64,000 nt of DNA from Kappaphycus alvarezii (lineage: Eukaryota > Rhodophyta > Florideophyceae > Gigartinales > Solieriaceae), in contig NADL03000624.1 of the NCBI GenBank assembly GCA_002205965.3, forward strand, positions 806,001-870,000. The letters are read 5' to 3'. The notes below the pieces were generated by a model. That model did not search any database. It worked only from the letters and a program-made list of their open reading frames with translations, and was not told the origin of the DNA. A program made the position numbers and the translations under genes. Below are positions 18,866 through 30,819 of the stretch, piece by piece. The stretch's first letter is position 1. Each line of letters starts with the position of its first letter.

Positions 18866-18960
18866 ACCATGCAGTGTTTTGCGGCGCGTTTTATCGAGCG
18901 GCGCCTAGACGTATTTTGTTTTTGAATATTTTTTGCTTCGGTGTAGCGAGCGAAATAAAA

Positions 18961-19461
18961 CTAATATGGTCCTATAACGGGAGTCTCGGACGAACACTCA
19001 GAGCTCACAGCACCAGAAAGGTTTCCTTTGTCGACATTTGGGGCGCCTCCGGGCCCTTCCTGCACTACGCGTGAAAGATAGTCGGCAGCTCCATTCCTTG
19101 TGCCCGGACGAAATTCTACCTCAAACTCGTATATGGCTAGAAAGTCTAGCCAAAGTGCCAGTCTTCCGTGAAATTCGCTCTTTTTAAAGGCGTACTTAAG
19201 GATCTTATGTTCAGTTATGATTCTGAAGGGCTCCGTTGAAAGCAAATACACCCGGAACTTACTAAGTGCGAAGATGACTGCAAGGGCTTCCCTGTTGCAA
19301 GCAGAATAGTTCCGCTCTGCGGAGTTCATGGTGCGACCTGTATATTGCACGGAGTTTACCTTTCCATGATCTTTCTTCTGAGCAAGCACTGCCACCACGG
19401 CAACACTTGTGGCATCCGTTTCCACGATGGACGGTGAGTCGAAGTCGGGGAAATCCAGCAC
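18961..19461 (-). pseudogene. Gypsy RNase H region
   Basis: The frame reads SIVETDATSVAVVAVLAQKK, then SVQYTGRTMNSAERNYSACN, CNREALAVIFALSKFRVYLL, FRIITEHKILKYAFKKSEF and LALWLDFLAIYEFEVEFRPG with DYLSRVV. These are the hallmark segments of gypsy-type RNase H, which removes the RNA strand during reverse transcription. Treated as a fossil. Confidence 0.8.
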
Positions 19462-19522
19462 TGGTTGGGATGTGAGTTTCTCTTTAGCAACTTGAACGCT
19501 TCCTTCATTTCTTCTGTCCAGC

Positions 19523-20498
19523 TTAAATTCTTATTTCCGGAAGTTGTGCCATGAAGGGCGGCAGAGATGCCCGCGAAATTATTGATAAAGCCGTGATAAA
19601 ACTGACTAGGCCGAGGAAACTCCGCAGCTCAGTCGTGTTTCTTGGTACTGGTGCCTCGTTGACGGCACTTATCCTCTCTTGATCGACTTGACTTCCTTCT
19701 TCGTCAATAAATGGCCGAAAAGCTTGACAATAGGCTTTGCAAAGGCACACTTCGTGATTTTTAACTTGAATCAGGCCTTCCAATTGCTTCGAAGAGGATG
19801 CGTAGGTTTCGAAGATGCTTCTCGATAGTGTTGGATAACACAACGATGTCGTCCAGATAAATTGGAGCGAAGGGTATATCTCTCACGATGTAATACATCA
19901 TTCGCTGGAATATAGACGGCGCTGTCATCATGCCAAAGGGCATTAACTCGAATTTGAATGTGCTAAAGAAATATAGAGAGGTATTCATCTCTTTGCGTTA
20001 ATCGCTCATGCGGATTTTCCAATACCTAGCCAAGAGTTCCAGAGTTTTAAAGATGGAGCTCCCCTTCAAGTAATCGAATATTTCTTCGATCTTGGGAAAC
20101 GACCAGCGGTCAGCCTTCATTCGTCGGTTCAGCGCAAGGTATTCCACACAGAAGCGGGGCTTTCCGTCCTTTTTTGTCACACTTACGACAGGAAACGACA
20201 TTCGGCAAGCCCTGTGGTAGATAGGGGTATCATCCTTTAGCTCTCCATGTTTCGTCGATAAAGATGCGGAGCGGAGCTCCTCGATCGTCCATGCGACTAT
20301 TTCAGTGTCACGGAGTGAGATATTTATGCTTTCTTGTGTTTCTTCAGGATAATGAGAAAGACGGGCTCGAAGTGCCGCTTTCATCTCCTCCTTCTCTTTT
20401 TCTTCGCCTACTTCCTCGGCGGATGCATAATTATCGGCTATTTCTTTATCAGAGTTACCGTGGATCTTGTAAATGTTTTCCCAGATCTGCAGGGCCAT
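19523..20498 (-). pseudogene. Gypsy reverse transcriptase region
   Basis: Frames here read SVTKKDGKPRFCVEYLALNR, FPKIEEIFDYLKGSSIFKT, FKFELMPFGMMTAPSIFQRM and FAPIYLDDIVVLSNTIEKHL. These are the gypsy RT fingers and palm, with the YLDD catalytic motif, followed by the connection region RNTTELRSFLGLVSFI. Treated as a fossil. Confidence 0.8.
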
Positions 20499-20587
20499 TT
20501 ATTCTTCTGAAGTGTCGGTAGAGTCGGGGCCAGCGTCAAAGTCGGAGGTGAAGTCTCCGCTAGGTGTTCAGATCTCTTCATTACTCA

Positions 20588-21092
20588 TCAGCGGCTTCTA
20601 AGCGGCTTCTGTATCAGGCTCCAAAAACAGTACAAATTATGCCGAGCCAATGTGTAGACGAACGTTTTTGGTCCTGAAGTCCAAATTTGCCCGCATAGCC
20701 GAGAGATTTGGGAGACCAATAATAAGATCAACTGGCGACTTATCCACAACCAGGTAGTCGACCTTGACCGCTTAGTCCCCAAAGGTGGTGGGAACCTTGA
20801 GCCACAGAGAGACACAGGAGGCGCTTTCTCCGTTCGCGATGGTAATTTTCTTCGACGTGTAGTTCGGCGACAGGTATAGGAGTCGAGATAACTCAGCGGA
20901 TATCACGTCCGATAAGGCTCCAGAGTCCAAAATAGCCCATGCTTCCGTGCCATAAACCTTGAGCTGCAAAACTAGCAGAAAGCGTGGCCCATTATCAGCA
21001 ACGAAGGCAACTCTGGGCATATTATATTTTTCTAACAGCCTTCTCACTACCTTCGCGGCTTCGCCATCATCCCCTCGAAAAAGCTGACCCAA
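20588..21092 (-). pseudogene. Gypsy protease region
   Basis: The frame reads EAWAILDSGALSDVISAELS with a D-S-G active-site motif, followed by LLYLSPNYTSKKITIANGES. This fits a retropepsin-like aspartic protease that cleaves the polyprotein. An adjoining frame (20815-20588) continues the region. Treated as a fossil. Confidence 0.6.
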
Positions 21093-21146
21093 CGTAAGCT
21101 CGCAGTTGGCATTCGCGAGCTTAACGACGATGTAATACTTTCCAAC

Positions 21147-22342
21147 TTATTCTAAGAGCTTGTTCGAACCCTTTTTGCCTTTTTTGTTCTTCTTTTGCTT
21201 CCTCCTTCTGCCTGAAACACGGAATTCTTCTGCCTGCGAAACGAGATGAATTACTTGTAATTGTTGCGGTTTATTAACTAGGCGGGATTCTGGAATTACC
21301 ACATGATCTTCTTGACGAGGTTTTTTTTGCCAAAGATTCTCCTTCAGCAGTTCTCCTCGTCGCGTTGACGATCTCTTCGATTTCTTGATCGGTATTCGAC
21401 TGGCTTTCACGATCAAAATTGTCCTGATTCGCTACTCGAACTTCATTCTTTCCTTTCGTGATCTTCCGAAGCACCGGAAGCCTTTTATCTCGCGGCGGTC
21501 CAGCATGTATCCTCAGAATGCCCCAATTGGGGGCATAGGGTGCAACGATGACCGCTGTGACGATTCTTCTCCCATCTAGATGCTCCGTGATGGGTTGACG
21601 ATAGTAAGAGAACAATATTAAAATATTTTATACCTGAGATGATGATGATGGTCCTGCGACTATATCGGCATTTCTCTTTCTCTGTTCGACGAGAATGGTA
21701 AGACGAAACAGGTCTTCAGCAAGGGAATCCACCTTATCCTCGATCTTTCTTGGGCGAGTGTTGGAGCGAACTAAGAGTCTTGCCGGCGCTACTTACATAG
21801 CTTGAGGCGAAAATCTGTAAACGCATTTCGATTCGCGTGAAAGTACTTCAAAATCCTCACTACATCGGTGAGTTTATTCGGAACTTGGAACGACAGGAAC
21901 TTCTGCAACTGCCTGTGGTGACATGCAGCAGTCCTAAGTAATACGAATCTTGCCAAATTGTCGAAGCCATTCTTCTCGTACAACTGCTCCGGTTTCTTCG
22001 AGGAGCCCGGTATGTCTTCGATCTCGAGTCTGATTTCCAATGATTGACGGATGATGTCCTGGGGCTTTTCTTCCACGGTGAAATGTTCGAAGAAATTCTC
22101 CATAACAACGGCGTAGTTTTTAGAATCTTCTATCATCTATCCGTGAGTTACGAAGGAATCGCAGTAAAACTCGAACGCGGGACCATCTAGGCGTCCGAGG
22201 TGGGATAATGCCTTCTCCTGACTGGACTTCTCGGCCATCACAACATTTTCGGAGAAATAGAACTTCTTGACATCGCTATTTCAATCGTAAGTGACGTAGA
22301 TAGCTCCGAGGGAAAAGGACCTTCATAAGATTACTATGATAG
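21147..22342 (-). pseudogene. Gypsy gag-like region and leader
   Basis: Frames at 22136-21789 (LEIEDIPGSSKKPEQLYEKN) and 21615-21147 are polar and basic, ending in a lysine-rich stretch (RRRKQKKNKKGKKGSNKLLE). A cysteine-containing VAPYAPNWGILRIHAG region may be a remnant of a zinc knuckle. The position between the 5' LTR and the protease supports gag, the structural protein. Sequence support is weaker than for pol. Treated as a fossil. Confidence 0.5.
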
Positions 22343-22652
22343 TGTCGAAAATGAAAAAAATTGAAACGTGACCCTAGGAAGGGGGGTTGCTGTGTTGTGT
22401 CCTTCTCCTCGTTTCCCCCGCCACCAAAGGCTAGTATCGTTTTATATGCCACTCGGGTGTGTGGCTAAACCTTCCAGAACCACATACCGCGAGGCCGACA
22501 ACATTAAAAAAATAATTAAAATACTGTACAAAATAATGGAAAACAACTCTACAGTACTGTACAGTCGCTGAAAAATGTAGAAATCTGAGAAAAAGCGTCA
22601 CACTAGTAGCGAAAAAGGTAGGTTTTCGGTGACCCTGCAGGAGCCATCAACA
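22343..22652. repeat. Gypsy-type LTR, best intact copy
   Basis: TGTCGAAAATGAAAAAAATT to GGAGCCATCAACA gives TGT...ACA borders and a length of about 310 bp. It holds the uninterrupted CTAGGAAGGGG site (22374). The core has the CCACATACCGCGAGGCCGAC block shared with the copies at 15.0-15.7 kb. It flanks the gag side of the minus-strand gypsy element and so serves as its 5' LTR. Confidence 0.65.
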
Positions 22653-23221
22653 GCCTCGCTTCAGTAAATGGCATTACTTTCCAAATACTAAACTACCTAA
22701 AATCCCCCTTTTGAGTACTGTATACGACACTGTAGTGTACATTACAATATAACGTACTTTAATTAGAATGTAAATAATTAGAGTGGACAAAATAGTACAG
22801 TAGTTGGGCCATCTTAGTGCACTCACCCAAAAACGGATCAAAAAATTAAATCAGTGTATCTTTTCGTATTTTCGTCTTGTGGTACAGGACGCTACCGTAA
22901 AATATTCCGTGCTGCTGGTTACCACCGTGCTGTCCTGTATTGTACCGTACTTTACCGCTGTTCGGAAAGCCCGAACGGCTGATACGAAGACTGCAAGATT
23001 CACGTGGGTTGATGGACTGTGGTCAGGTACCAGAAAAAATGCACAAGTCTGCAAAAATTGCTGGGTCGGGTTCCCTTCGGATTCGGAGCCCACCGCTTTA
23101 TAAATATATTGGGACTCCTAAACCTCTGTGGCTGGAGCTTCATCAAACTTTCTGGATCTGGGCTTGTGCTATTACTATCATCAACCGTTCGCGACCCATG
23201 CAGGTCTAAGGCCAAGCCATT
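22653..23221. other. Spacer rich in TACTGTAC motifs; upstream LTR area of the copia element
   Basis: The stretch has repeated GTAC motifs (TACTGTATACGACACTGTAG near 22716, CCGTACTTTACCG near 22946) and a TATAAATATATTGGG sequence at about 23100 that could be a TATA box in the left LTR of the next element. No gene is seen. Confidence 0.35.
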
Positions 23222-23259
23222 GCTCTCATACTCCCTGTAGGCCGCTGCAATCAAAATTT

Positions 23260-24180
23260 ATGGACCCAAGGACCCAAGAGACCTCGGCTAGCAGGCTAAT
23301 TGATGAAGCAAGACTAGAGACTAAATCTGACAAGTTCAAGTACAGAACGGACGTACTATGTGGATGAAAAGGGCTAGGTTGATCACCAATGGCGGTGGCA
23401 CGAAAACTAAAGGGGTATCCAACGGCTTCGGACACGCACTCTACGCGAACATCGACTGAGCCTATCAGAAGGTCCTGGAGTGGGAGATACAGCCGGGAAA
23501 TACATCCTTGGGACCAATTGACAATGACGAAGTCTTGAAATACTAGGAACACAGGGAAATAGTTGAGAAGATCCTTCATGTAGTCGTTATAGATTACTCA
23601 ACAGATGCGGCCCAGCGCTTCATCTCATCAGGTGGGAAGGTGTTTGTTTGTAAGAGAAGTAAATCAGAGACATACAGAGACGTCGCGGAAAGGTTACGCG
23701 GAGTTGCCCAGGAACATCTAAACTGTTTTCAACACGCCCCTTCAGAATATTGCATATTGCGTAATACTACTCGATATTGCAGAGCTAGATGATAAAATGT
23801 ATAACAAGATTATATCAATCCTTATTAACAAAGCAGCAGAACCCGGCAGACCTAATCAAGTGAAAAGTTTGGTAACAGATCATGCGTTAAATGGCATATT
23901 TGAATAAATCGAGTCGTTATTCGGTACACTTCAGAAGATTGCAGATAAAATGGATGAAACCGGTGATCAATCCAACTTTGAGGACGTGAGAAATTTGCTC
24001 TGCGGCGCTAAGAGCGCTATGAATCCTTTGATAAATCGCACAATCGTCCATAACCCCGATGAATCACAAACCCTGAACTTTAACTTGGACTATACAATCC
24101 ACTTGTTTAAAATCATTACAGCAGCCTTCGGAAATCCCAAGCGCGGCCCAATGATAATCCACCGAAGCTAACATGAGGAC
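23260..24180 (+). pseudogene. Copia A gag-like region
   Basis: Plus frames read LITNGGGTKTKGVSNGFGHA and KILHVVVIDYSTDAAQRFIS, then MDETGDQSNFEDVRNLLCGA. They resemble the gag-like first part of copia-type elements of protists and fungi. Support comes mainly from position just after the LTR end. Treated as a fossil. Confidence 0.4.
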
Positions 24181-25439
24181 TAATGAGTCACCTCGAGAAC
24201 AGCAAATATCGGAACAAATACTAAATCCAACGGACGCCAAATAACCGCAAACGAAAATCTCGCTTTATGGTATGCAGCGTCAAGGGTCACTGGATGCTTG
24301 AAAACCAGTAAAAGCTGTATAGGACGAACAGTAATCAATCTACGAGACATAGAGACAGTCGGAATGGGAGCTAGGCCCATAAGCAAACCTTGAAGCTCAA
24401 TGTAGTGCAATTGGTACTCATACTGTACTGCCACATAGCAGAGCTGATTTTGGTGAACTCTTTTTAACCAATTCTCTGGACAGGCCATACTGCTGCAATC
24501 CGAAGGTTCTAAACTGAATAGTAATGGAATTTATGTCGACTGCCGACCACCATCGGTCTTTGTACTTTATATGAACCCGAGAGGGTCTGAGGGCTTGCAG
24601 TCCGGACTACTCGGCCCCCAACTTGGACCTGATATTTTCGCAGGTGAAAGGAACCTATTGGGCAAAGTTTCCACTTTACCCATCTCTCATTTGAATCTTT
24701 AGTACTTGGCTGACATTGACTTCACTTATCCCGCCGTCGTAGATAACCCTAACCTAGCTTACTAGTATTTATACCTACCTGGTCAGCAGGGCCCCAGATA
24801 TTAAGAGCCACCATGGTGTTTTCTCCGAGCTTGACTCCAAACTCCCGCCTTTGTGACAAACATGTCAACGGCAACTTTGGCTATAGCCACGTTTATCCGC
24901 TCGAGTTCTCCTTCTATTCAATCCCTCTTAATCAAGTATTATACTGCCCCTCTCATTGAATTTTTGTGGTATTTGCTCACACTTGGCGCTCCGGACTCCC
25001 ATGTCTATATACCAATAGGAACTTCAAGGTTGTCGTTTGTGAAAACACCCCTATCTCCGAAGGAGATAGGGGTGTCCGAAGGAGATAATCAGCACTTCTG
25101 ATCCACTACCACCTCTCCTTTAGTCCAATACTGAGTTCCTGGTGTCCAAAGTTCTTTGGACTCGATTCTTCTCAAGGTTCTAGTATTCTTCGTTAATCTT
25201 CGGATACTGGTCAAGACTCACAACGCAGTGGACAAATAAACCGTCCACCCGTCCAAAGAATCACCCCCTCTCTACCACATCCAAATCTCCTCTCCGTCGG
25301 CGAACTGTCCTACCGCATAGCAATGTTCTTCAAGAGAAAGAGGGACAGCGAACACCCTGTGAGTGTTGGTGTGTGTGTGTGATGGTTTTCTCATTGTCTG
25401 ACGGGATTGTGTACCTATACGAAAACAGCTGCGTTCTGC
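24181..25439. other. Eroded interior of copia A
   Basis: No domain is certain here. An open frame on the minus strand (24488-24180) is probably chance or another fragment. It includes the hairpin at 25045-25075, listed separately. Confidence 0.35.
25045..25087. repeat. Perfect 14-bp hairpin with duplicated arm
   Basis: ACACCCCTATCTCC (25045-25058), loop GAA, GGAGATAGGGGTGT (25062-25075). The arm start CCGAAGGAGATA is then repeated at 25076-25087. It looks like a small foldback insertion or a slippage product. Confidence 0.7.
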
Positions 25440-25479
25440 GCATTCGAATAAATTTGAGAACAACAGGAACGATGAAGAT

Positions 25480-26040
25480 TCAGACTCAGACTACTCCGGT
25501 GAACCGAAAAATAGGGGGTTCTTCCGCAACTAAGCCTTCATAGAGAACTGCAACCCCATTTGCGATATCGATTCTCCATTTTCGACAGCCGTAATTCACA
25601 CCGCCGCTCGCCTCTGCGACATATTGTAAATATATCTCATTACGACTACACAGGAAGAGAATGTGACCCACGGTTGGGGTTAAAGCGCCTCGAACCTAAA
25701 TCAATCATCGGTCTTTGGAATCTTACCATCTTCGAAATCTCTAACAATCCATGGTCCCTTACATTTCACCTGATATCCGATGGTTCATCAGTCATCAGTT
25801 GGCTCACCGTTGGTAAACACTCCATTCAAAATTGCGTTTCAGATAATCCACTCCTCACGTTCCAACGGCCAACGGATAGAAAATTCGTGACTTTCTACCT
25901 ATACGTATCACAGCTTGTGCCAACATCTAACAACCTCAGACTCCGAGTCAAAATTAGTTACGCCACTAAAAGAGTCTACTACCGCGCTCATGTCCATCAT
26001 CCTGCTCTGATATCTGATATCTGTCGGCGAACTGGATAAA
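25480..26040 (+). pseudogene. Copia A protease-like region
   Basis: The plus-strand sequence NPICDIDSPFSTAVIHTAAR and following segments match the aspartic-protease region of this copia-like group, in which the active-site triad appears as D-T-G or a relative. A longer open frame at 25560-26039 covers the same bases in a different frame and is regarded as a shadow. Treated as a fossil. Confidence 0.4.
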
Positions 26041-26199
26041 GGATTACAGAATGCCACAGGTCTAAAGAACGGATAAGCTGTGCTTAATACGAAAGCAGAA
26101 GCAGATGGAGATAAGAAAGCTGATGATGAAGCTATGAATGACAAAGTCGAGATGAATATTGGCGAGAGAGCGGTCGTTATAACTGGGCCATAAGTAAAA

Positions 26200-27190
26200 T
26201 ACAGGGAAATAGACTCGGAGAAGTCGCGGATCCTAGACGATATTCTCGAGGAAGTAGTGTCACAGAAGGTTTCCAGATCTAAACTCGAATTTGTACCCTT
26301 ACTGATAATGGACAAAGCATTCAATACGAGGCATTCGGCAAAAAGGGTCGATGCGTGTGAGAAAGTAAACGAGAGCGATTTGAGCAATAAAGCTAATGCG
26401 GTGTCTTCTCACGTGGTATGTAAGATGAAATCAGATGGGAATGGTAACAGAATGTTGAGACCAAAGCGCGCACCTAACGCCAATGAAGACCAAGAGAAGA
26501 AGTTCATACGAAAAGATTAAACGAACGCACAGTTGTCCATTATCAGACTCTCGCTAAGTTTAACTACATTCTTGGGGTTATCACTGAAGACGGCAGATAT
26601 AAAAGGTGAATACTTACAGAGTGGGGACATAAAGATGGATATCTATGTTAGGCCAACTCGAAAATGGCGTATTGATATCAACTGCTGAAAAGTTCACTTT
26701 GGAAGCTAATTAATTACCCTACGGCATGTTAAAGGTTGGCCGCCAATTGATTCTGACAGTGGAACAATGAATTAGGACGACAGTCGGTATGAAGCGCGTA
26801 TTCGGCATCGGACAATTACTAATGAAAAGAAATGACAGTGGACAGATTATCTCGATTATTGCAAAGGTAACGGACGACTATATGGTTTCGGGAATACCCC
26901 GGGATGTAGATGAATTCATTAGTTTTATGAGAGAGGGGTTCCTCGTTTGAAAATTTAAAGATGGAACGCGATACGTATTCGTTGGTTGTGTGATTGAAAG
27001 GAAGTACGATGGAAGTAACAAATTGAGCATAGAATCATACTATACACACATAAAGCCCATTAAGATGACTAGAAATCTACTGCTAATGTCAAATTGTAAG
27101 GCTAATGAGCTCATTCAGTATTGGAGCCTGTGTATGACACTCCTAAAATTGGGAAATGGGGTCCTTCCGCAGGCTGCGATGGCCATTTAA
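26200..27190 (+). pseudogene. Copia A reverse transcriptase region
   Basis: Frames read LLIMDKAFNTRHSAKRVDAC, then DLSNKANAVSSHVVCKMKSD, FLGLSLKTADIKGEYLQSGD and IKMDIYVRPTRKWRIDI, matching the copia RT from its N-terminal part through the first palm segment (VDIKGAYLQ in relatives). MIERKYDGSNKLSIESYYTH belongs to the region after the palm. Treated as a fossil. Confidence 0.65.
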
Positions 27191-27229
27191 TTAATGCACC
27201 AGCGGTTGGGACGGTTGAAAATCTCAGAT

Positions 27230-27780
27230 CCAGTAGAAGCTAACAGAATGGTTGATGAAATCAGGAAGCTTAAACCTCACATCCTCTATCAGGTGGTAGA
27301 CTCCCCACATGACGTGGTCTTGTGTACGCTCTCTGATGAGGCGCACCTAAGAGATCGCGGTTAAGGTCAAACAGGTTATTTATGGGCATCCTATCAAGAC
27401 CTGAGAAGGATAACGAACACGTGTTTCATATTTTAGATTGATGTTCCCACAAACAGCAGCAACACGTGAGTCACTCTGCTTATGGGGCGGAGGTATTGGC
27501 CGCTACATCATCTGACGACAAGGTTTACTACTAAAAGTCTACAACCAATACTATGTTCCCGAAAAATCCACTAAAACACGAACTCAACGTGGACTCTAAA
27601 CAATTGCGGGAAACAATCACGACCCTCCACGAAGGTAAGGATTGTCGCCTGAGACAGACTTTTCAACGCGTCAGGAAGAGGTTTTATTCAAGAGAATTGA
27701 ATGTCATCAGATGGATTCCTGATAAGCATAATCTCGCTGTTTCGATCAGAAAACGAAACTTTGTTACGTGAGAATGACTG
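27230..27780 (+). pseudogene. Copia A RNase H region
   Basis: The best frame (27553-27771) reads MFPKNPLKHELNVDSKQLRE, TITTLHEGKDCRLRQTFQRV and ELNVIRWIPDKHNLAVSIRK, the end of a copia-type RNase H (D-S-K-x-L, W-x-P-x-x-x-x-LAD). The segment before it contains EIRKLKPHILYQVVDSPHDV. Treated as a fossil. Confidence 0.7.
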
Positions 27781-29600
27781 AATCGAGTATCCTATACGGG
27801 CGCCATGGACCAGTGCATGAAAATCATCAGTATAGTCTACAAAGACTAACCGTGGCGTGTCCATATTTAATGGCGGTACTGGTAATGATAATCGCGACTT
27901 GGGTGAGTATTGATGCATCGAAGTACATATGCGTGTTTTACGTGGGTAGATGTACACAAAGTCCTGAATGACAGATGGTAGTTGAATGCATTGCCATAGT
28001 GGAGACATTTCATGGAGCCGCAAGTTACATATAAAAGGTTGATAGCATAACGAGGATCGGAAGTGATAAGTGGTCGCGTTGGTCTAGGCGTAATTTGAAT
28101 TCCAATGTTAAAATTGGCCGAGAACGCCATCGCAACGAGAACTTGAACGTAGTGCATCGCGCCTAGGAATTAATTTTAGTGGGAATGGGCATTAGCTCAG
28201 AGAGTATGTGCGGAAAACTTATAAAAGGATCGAATTGCGGGCCTCGCGAGGATAAGGGAGGTAGCCAGCAGCTTGTTTCCATCATTTTATCTCGTTTATA
28301 CCCAATCCTCTTCACCGTCCACTATCTACCACTGAGCGAGTCTCTTGTCCCTCGTTACCTATACATGTGTATCTCATACTCCCCGTAGGCCGCTTTAATC
28401 AAAAATAGTACAATATACGTCATGCTTTATTGCTTCTAAAGCTTGCTGACAGGGCAGCAGAATCGTCCCACGGACACAAGAGTGACGGATATGGTACGCC
28501 AGCTCTCGCGCCTTCCCGTTCCTCTTACACTCAAGCTCTTTCATGATACTTTGCGACTATTTCCATCAAATTTGACCTTTTAGTGCGCAATCCTCCGAGG
28601 GTGTCGCTCGATTCGAGGAGCTCCTCATGCGAGTAGAGCACATATATTTTATTACTACAAACACGATCCGCCGGCACATCTATCAGCGTTAGAGCGCACC
28701 GGTCGTCTACTAAATAGCTACATTTGCCAAAACACTTCTCCGTTTGCCCGATGTGGAACACTCGTTTAGTTATTAGCTATTATTCGGATCCTGCATTTGG
28801 CAGTTAGCATCTCAGAAATGCATTGAGGTTCAATAATGAAGTTATCGACAATTTTTCCCCGCTCCGGATGTTTGTCGATCCCATACTTTCTTCCTCTTAA
28901 AGATACCGTTTACAGACTAAGATTCTCTGGCCCTCTGGTGGCTCATTAGTCGAGAGTACAGTATAACATACTGTGATTAATGCAAATTATTTTACTGATA
29001 GGCGCAGGCCTGCTTCTGTTTTCTCCTTTCCTTTTCTCCAATTTCCGTTTAGATTTAACCCACTGAAGTGACAGAAGGCGAAGTATAGTACCCAATCATT
29101 GCCCCGTTAACTGATTAGAGATTTAGAACGGCTATTTTCCGAGACTAGGTGGGAAGGGTCTGTGTATTGGAGAATTTGAAAAGGATGAAGACTTATTCGA
29201 GACGAGCTCACGAGACTGGTGCGAGGCCGGCTGTAAGGCTTGCTGCTTTGGACAGAACCGTCGCTGAAGTGGAGATTCCCTAAAATCACAATAATATTAC
29301 TTACAATTTTGTTCAAGATTTAATCAAAAAATATTTGATACCACTCAACCTCCTGGAAATACCAATGATTCCATTTGCGGGTAAGTTTCATTTATAACTT
29401 CGAGTACGAGGGCGACCTTCATACTCAAAGGCCATACGAAATGAGTTCTGTGTATCACCCATCCCTTCAATCCCCATCCCTTCCACCAACCCCCTGCTCA
29501 CGATGCTCAACTTTCGAACCCAACTTCTTATTTTGTTACTCTACTCGAGGATTTAAAACCCCCTTTCAAATGACTGATAAACAAGGAAGGGCGTGAATGC
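27781..29600. other. Copia A 3' region and unassigned DNA
   Basis: 28195-28406 holds the presumed right LTR (TATAAAAGGATCGAATTGCG near 28219 may be its TATA box). From 28407 to 29600 no family is recognised. An open minus frame at 28761-28531 is weak. Bases 29093-29172 belong to a dispersed repeat also found at 53640-53735. Confidence 0.35.
29093..29172. repeat. Dispersed repeat, copy 1
   Basis: The run from TGCCCCGTTAACTGATTAG through ACGGCTATTTTCCGAGACTA to GGTCTGTGTATTGGAGA matches 53649-53731 (GGTGCTTTACTGATTAG, ACGGCTATTTTCCGAAGATT, GGTCTGTGTATTTGAGA) in the same orientation. The parent family is unknown; LTR sequence is possible. Confidence 0.55.
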
Positions 29601-29849
29601 CGGGATGGGCGTATTCGTAAAAGAGCCATTCAAGGTCCGAGCATGTCTCAGTTTCAATTCTTCTCGAAAGTGTCTGTGAACAGTCCTTAATCAAACTCAC
29701 CGAACTAGATCACAGAGAGTTTGCATATGTTCTCTCGTAATTCAATGGAAAGTACAAAATGTACACTCCGTATTCCACGGACTGCTTTATCAGTTTGTTG
29801 CCGAATCTAAATATAGAGGTCTGCCGCTGCTACTGTCAGCCTGCCAATG

Positions 29850-30684
29850 CCTTCTCCTACTCCTAACATGGCACCGCACAAGGAGATCGATGATGAACAT
29901 GTGCCTACTATTCCATATACACGCATGTCATACATAGTGTTTCTTCTTCATATATTCGGCTTGCTGGGTGCCCTTTGTACCAAATTCTTGCAAAAGATGA
30001 TCATAAAAGAGTTAAAATGCCAAGCGCGCATGAAATTCAACAATTTAAGGGTTCATTTAAAGAAAGATAATCACTCCTAGACGATGTCTACTGCGTAGCC
30101 GACAGGTGTAAGATCTGTCTTTATCAGGACGGGGATCGAGTAATACAGAACATGTTTTACAATGCATGGAAGAGCGACCATTTTGTCAGCAATGGTTACT
30201 TCTGTTCCCCCAGCGGGCGGTTTATTGCTTGTGCGGTCAGCATACCCGGATCATTCCACGATTTTACAATTGCGGAGTGAGGAGGAGTTTATCATAAGCC
30301 TGAAAGTTCTTTTCTAATCAAACTGAATTGAAATGTGTAGTGAATTCTGCATTATGCAAAGTTAAATATCCTTTCTCAATTAAATCGTCTCAGGATGACT
30401 TAAATGAAGGGGAACGATCAGAAGAGAAAATGCGCCTGCGGCAGAAAACTTCTACGGGGCAGAGTTCAAACTGATGCATGCGCGATTTTCAAGCTACATT
30501 ACCTCGCCTAAAAGACAGGACTATTTACGGAGAAGATGGGGAGCGCAAACTAATCTTCCTCACTCCAGTGCTTTTATTCAACTTCAGGGCTAGCCTGGAT
30601 GGAGTGATTCAGATTATAAGTACGCACATGCCACATATGAGTTCCAAGGCAAATCTTTCCCTTCGCAGAACCCTCTCGATATAG
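29850..30684 (+). pseudogene. PIF/Harbinger-type (DDE_4) transposase, second copy
   Basis: Frames read DDVYCVADRCKICLYQDGDR, then NMFYNAWKSDHFVSNGYFC and SPSGRFIACAVSIPGSFHD, matching the core of DDE_4 proteins (NGW...H...G...PGSFHDS). The frame 30478-30684 reads MRDFQATLPRLKDRTIYGED, then ERKLIFLTPVLLFNFRASLD, the conserved C-terminal part (SFPRLKDR...ERKLI...LLFNFR). The copy differs strongly in sequence from the one at 13.7-14.6 kb, so these are different families of the superfamily. Several frameshifts are present. Confidence 0.75.
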
Positions 30685-30819
30685 AAATCGATCGATTAGG
30701 GTTTACTAATTTCCCTTTCTCTGAATAGATTGAGTCACCACTAACAAAATTGCCTCCAAAAAACGATCCTGATGTTTCGCTACCTGTTCAAAACGTACAC
30801 GTTCATCCTGACGATTCTA

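Larger units (their letters stand above)
15418..22652 (-). mobile_element. Ty3/gypsy-type LTR retrotransposon, broken fossil
   Basis: Minus-strand parts in order are: a gag-like region (about 22140-21600), protease (about 21090-20590), reverse transcriptase (20498-19523), RNase H (19461-18961) and integrase (18865-18026). This gag-PR-RT-RH-INT order defines Ty3/gypsy. Same-direction LTR copies lie at 22343-22652 (5' side) and 15418-15731 (3' side), each with TGT...ACA-type ends. No matching target duplication is visible, so the left border is less sure. The coding region carries many breaks, around ten. The 15.73-18.03 kb stretch between integrase and the left LTR is unusually long and holds coding-like sequence on the opposite strand. 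Confidence 0.65.
23222..28406 (+). mobile_element. Ty1/copia-like LTR retrotransposon A, broken fossil
   Basis: Plus-strand parts recognised are a gag-like region (about 23260-24180), a protease-like region (25480-26040), reverse transcriptase (about 26200-27190) and RNase H (27230-27780). The string CTCATACTCCC(T/C)GTAGGCCGCT followed by (GC/TT)AATCAAAA occurs at 23224-23257 and 28373-28406 and marks the ends of the two LTRs. Upstream LTR sequence has diverged strongly. The element carries many breaks, more than ten, and looks old. Full LTR starts could not be set. Confidence 0.6.

Noticed and set aside
25560-26039. Plus-strand 159-codon frame in copia A
   Set aside because: It overlaps a better family match in another frame and has no domain of its own.
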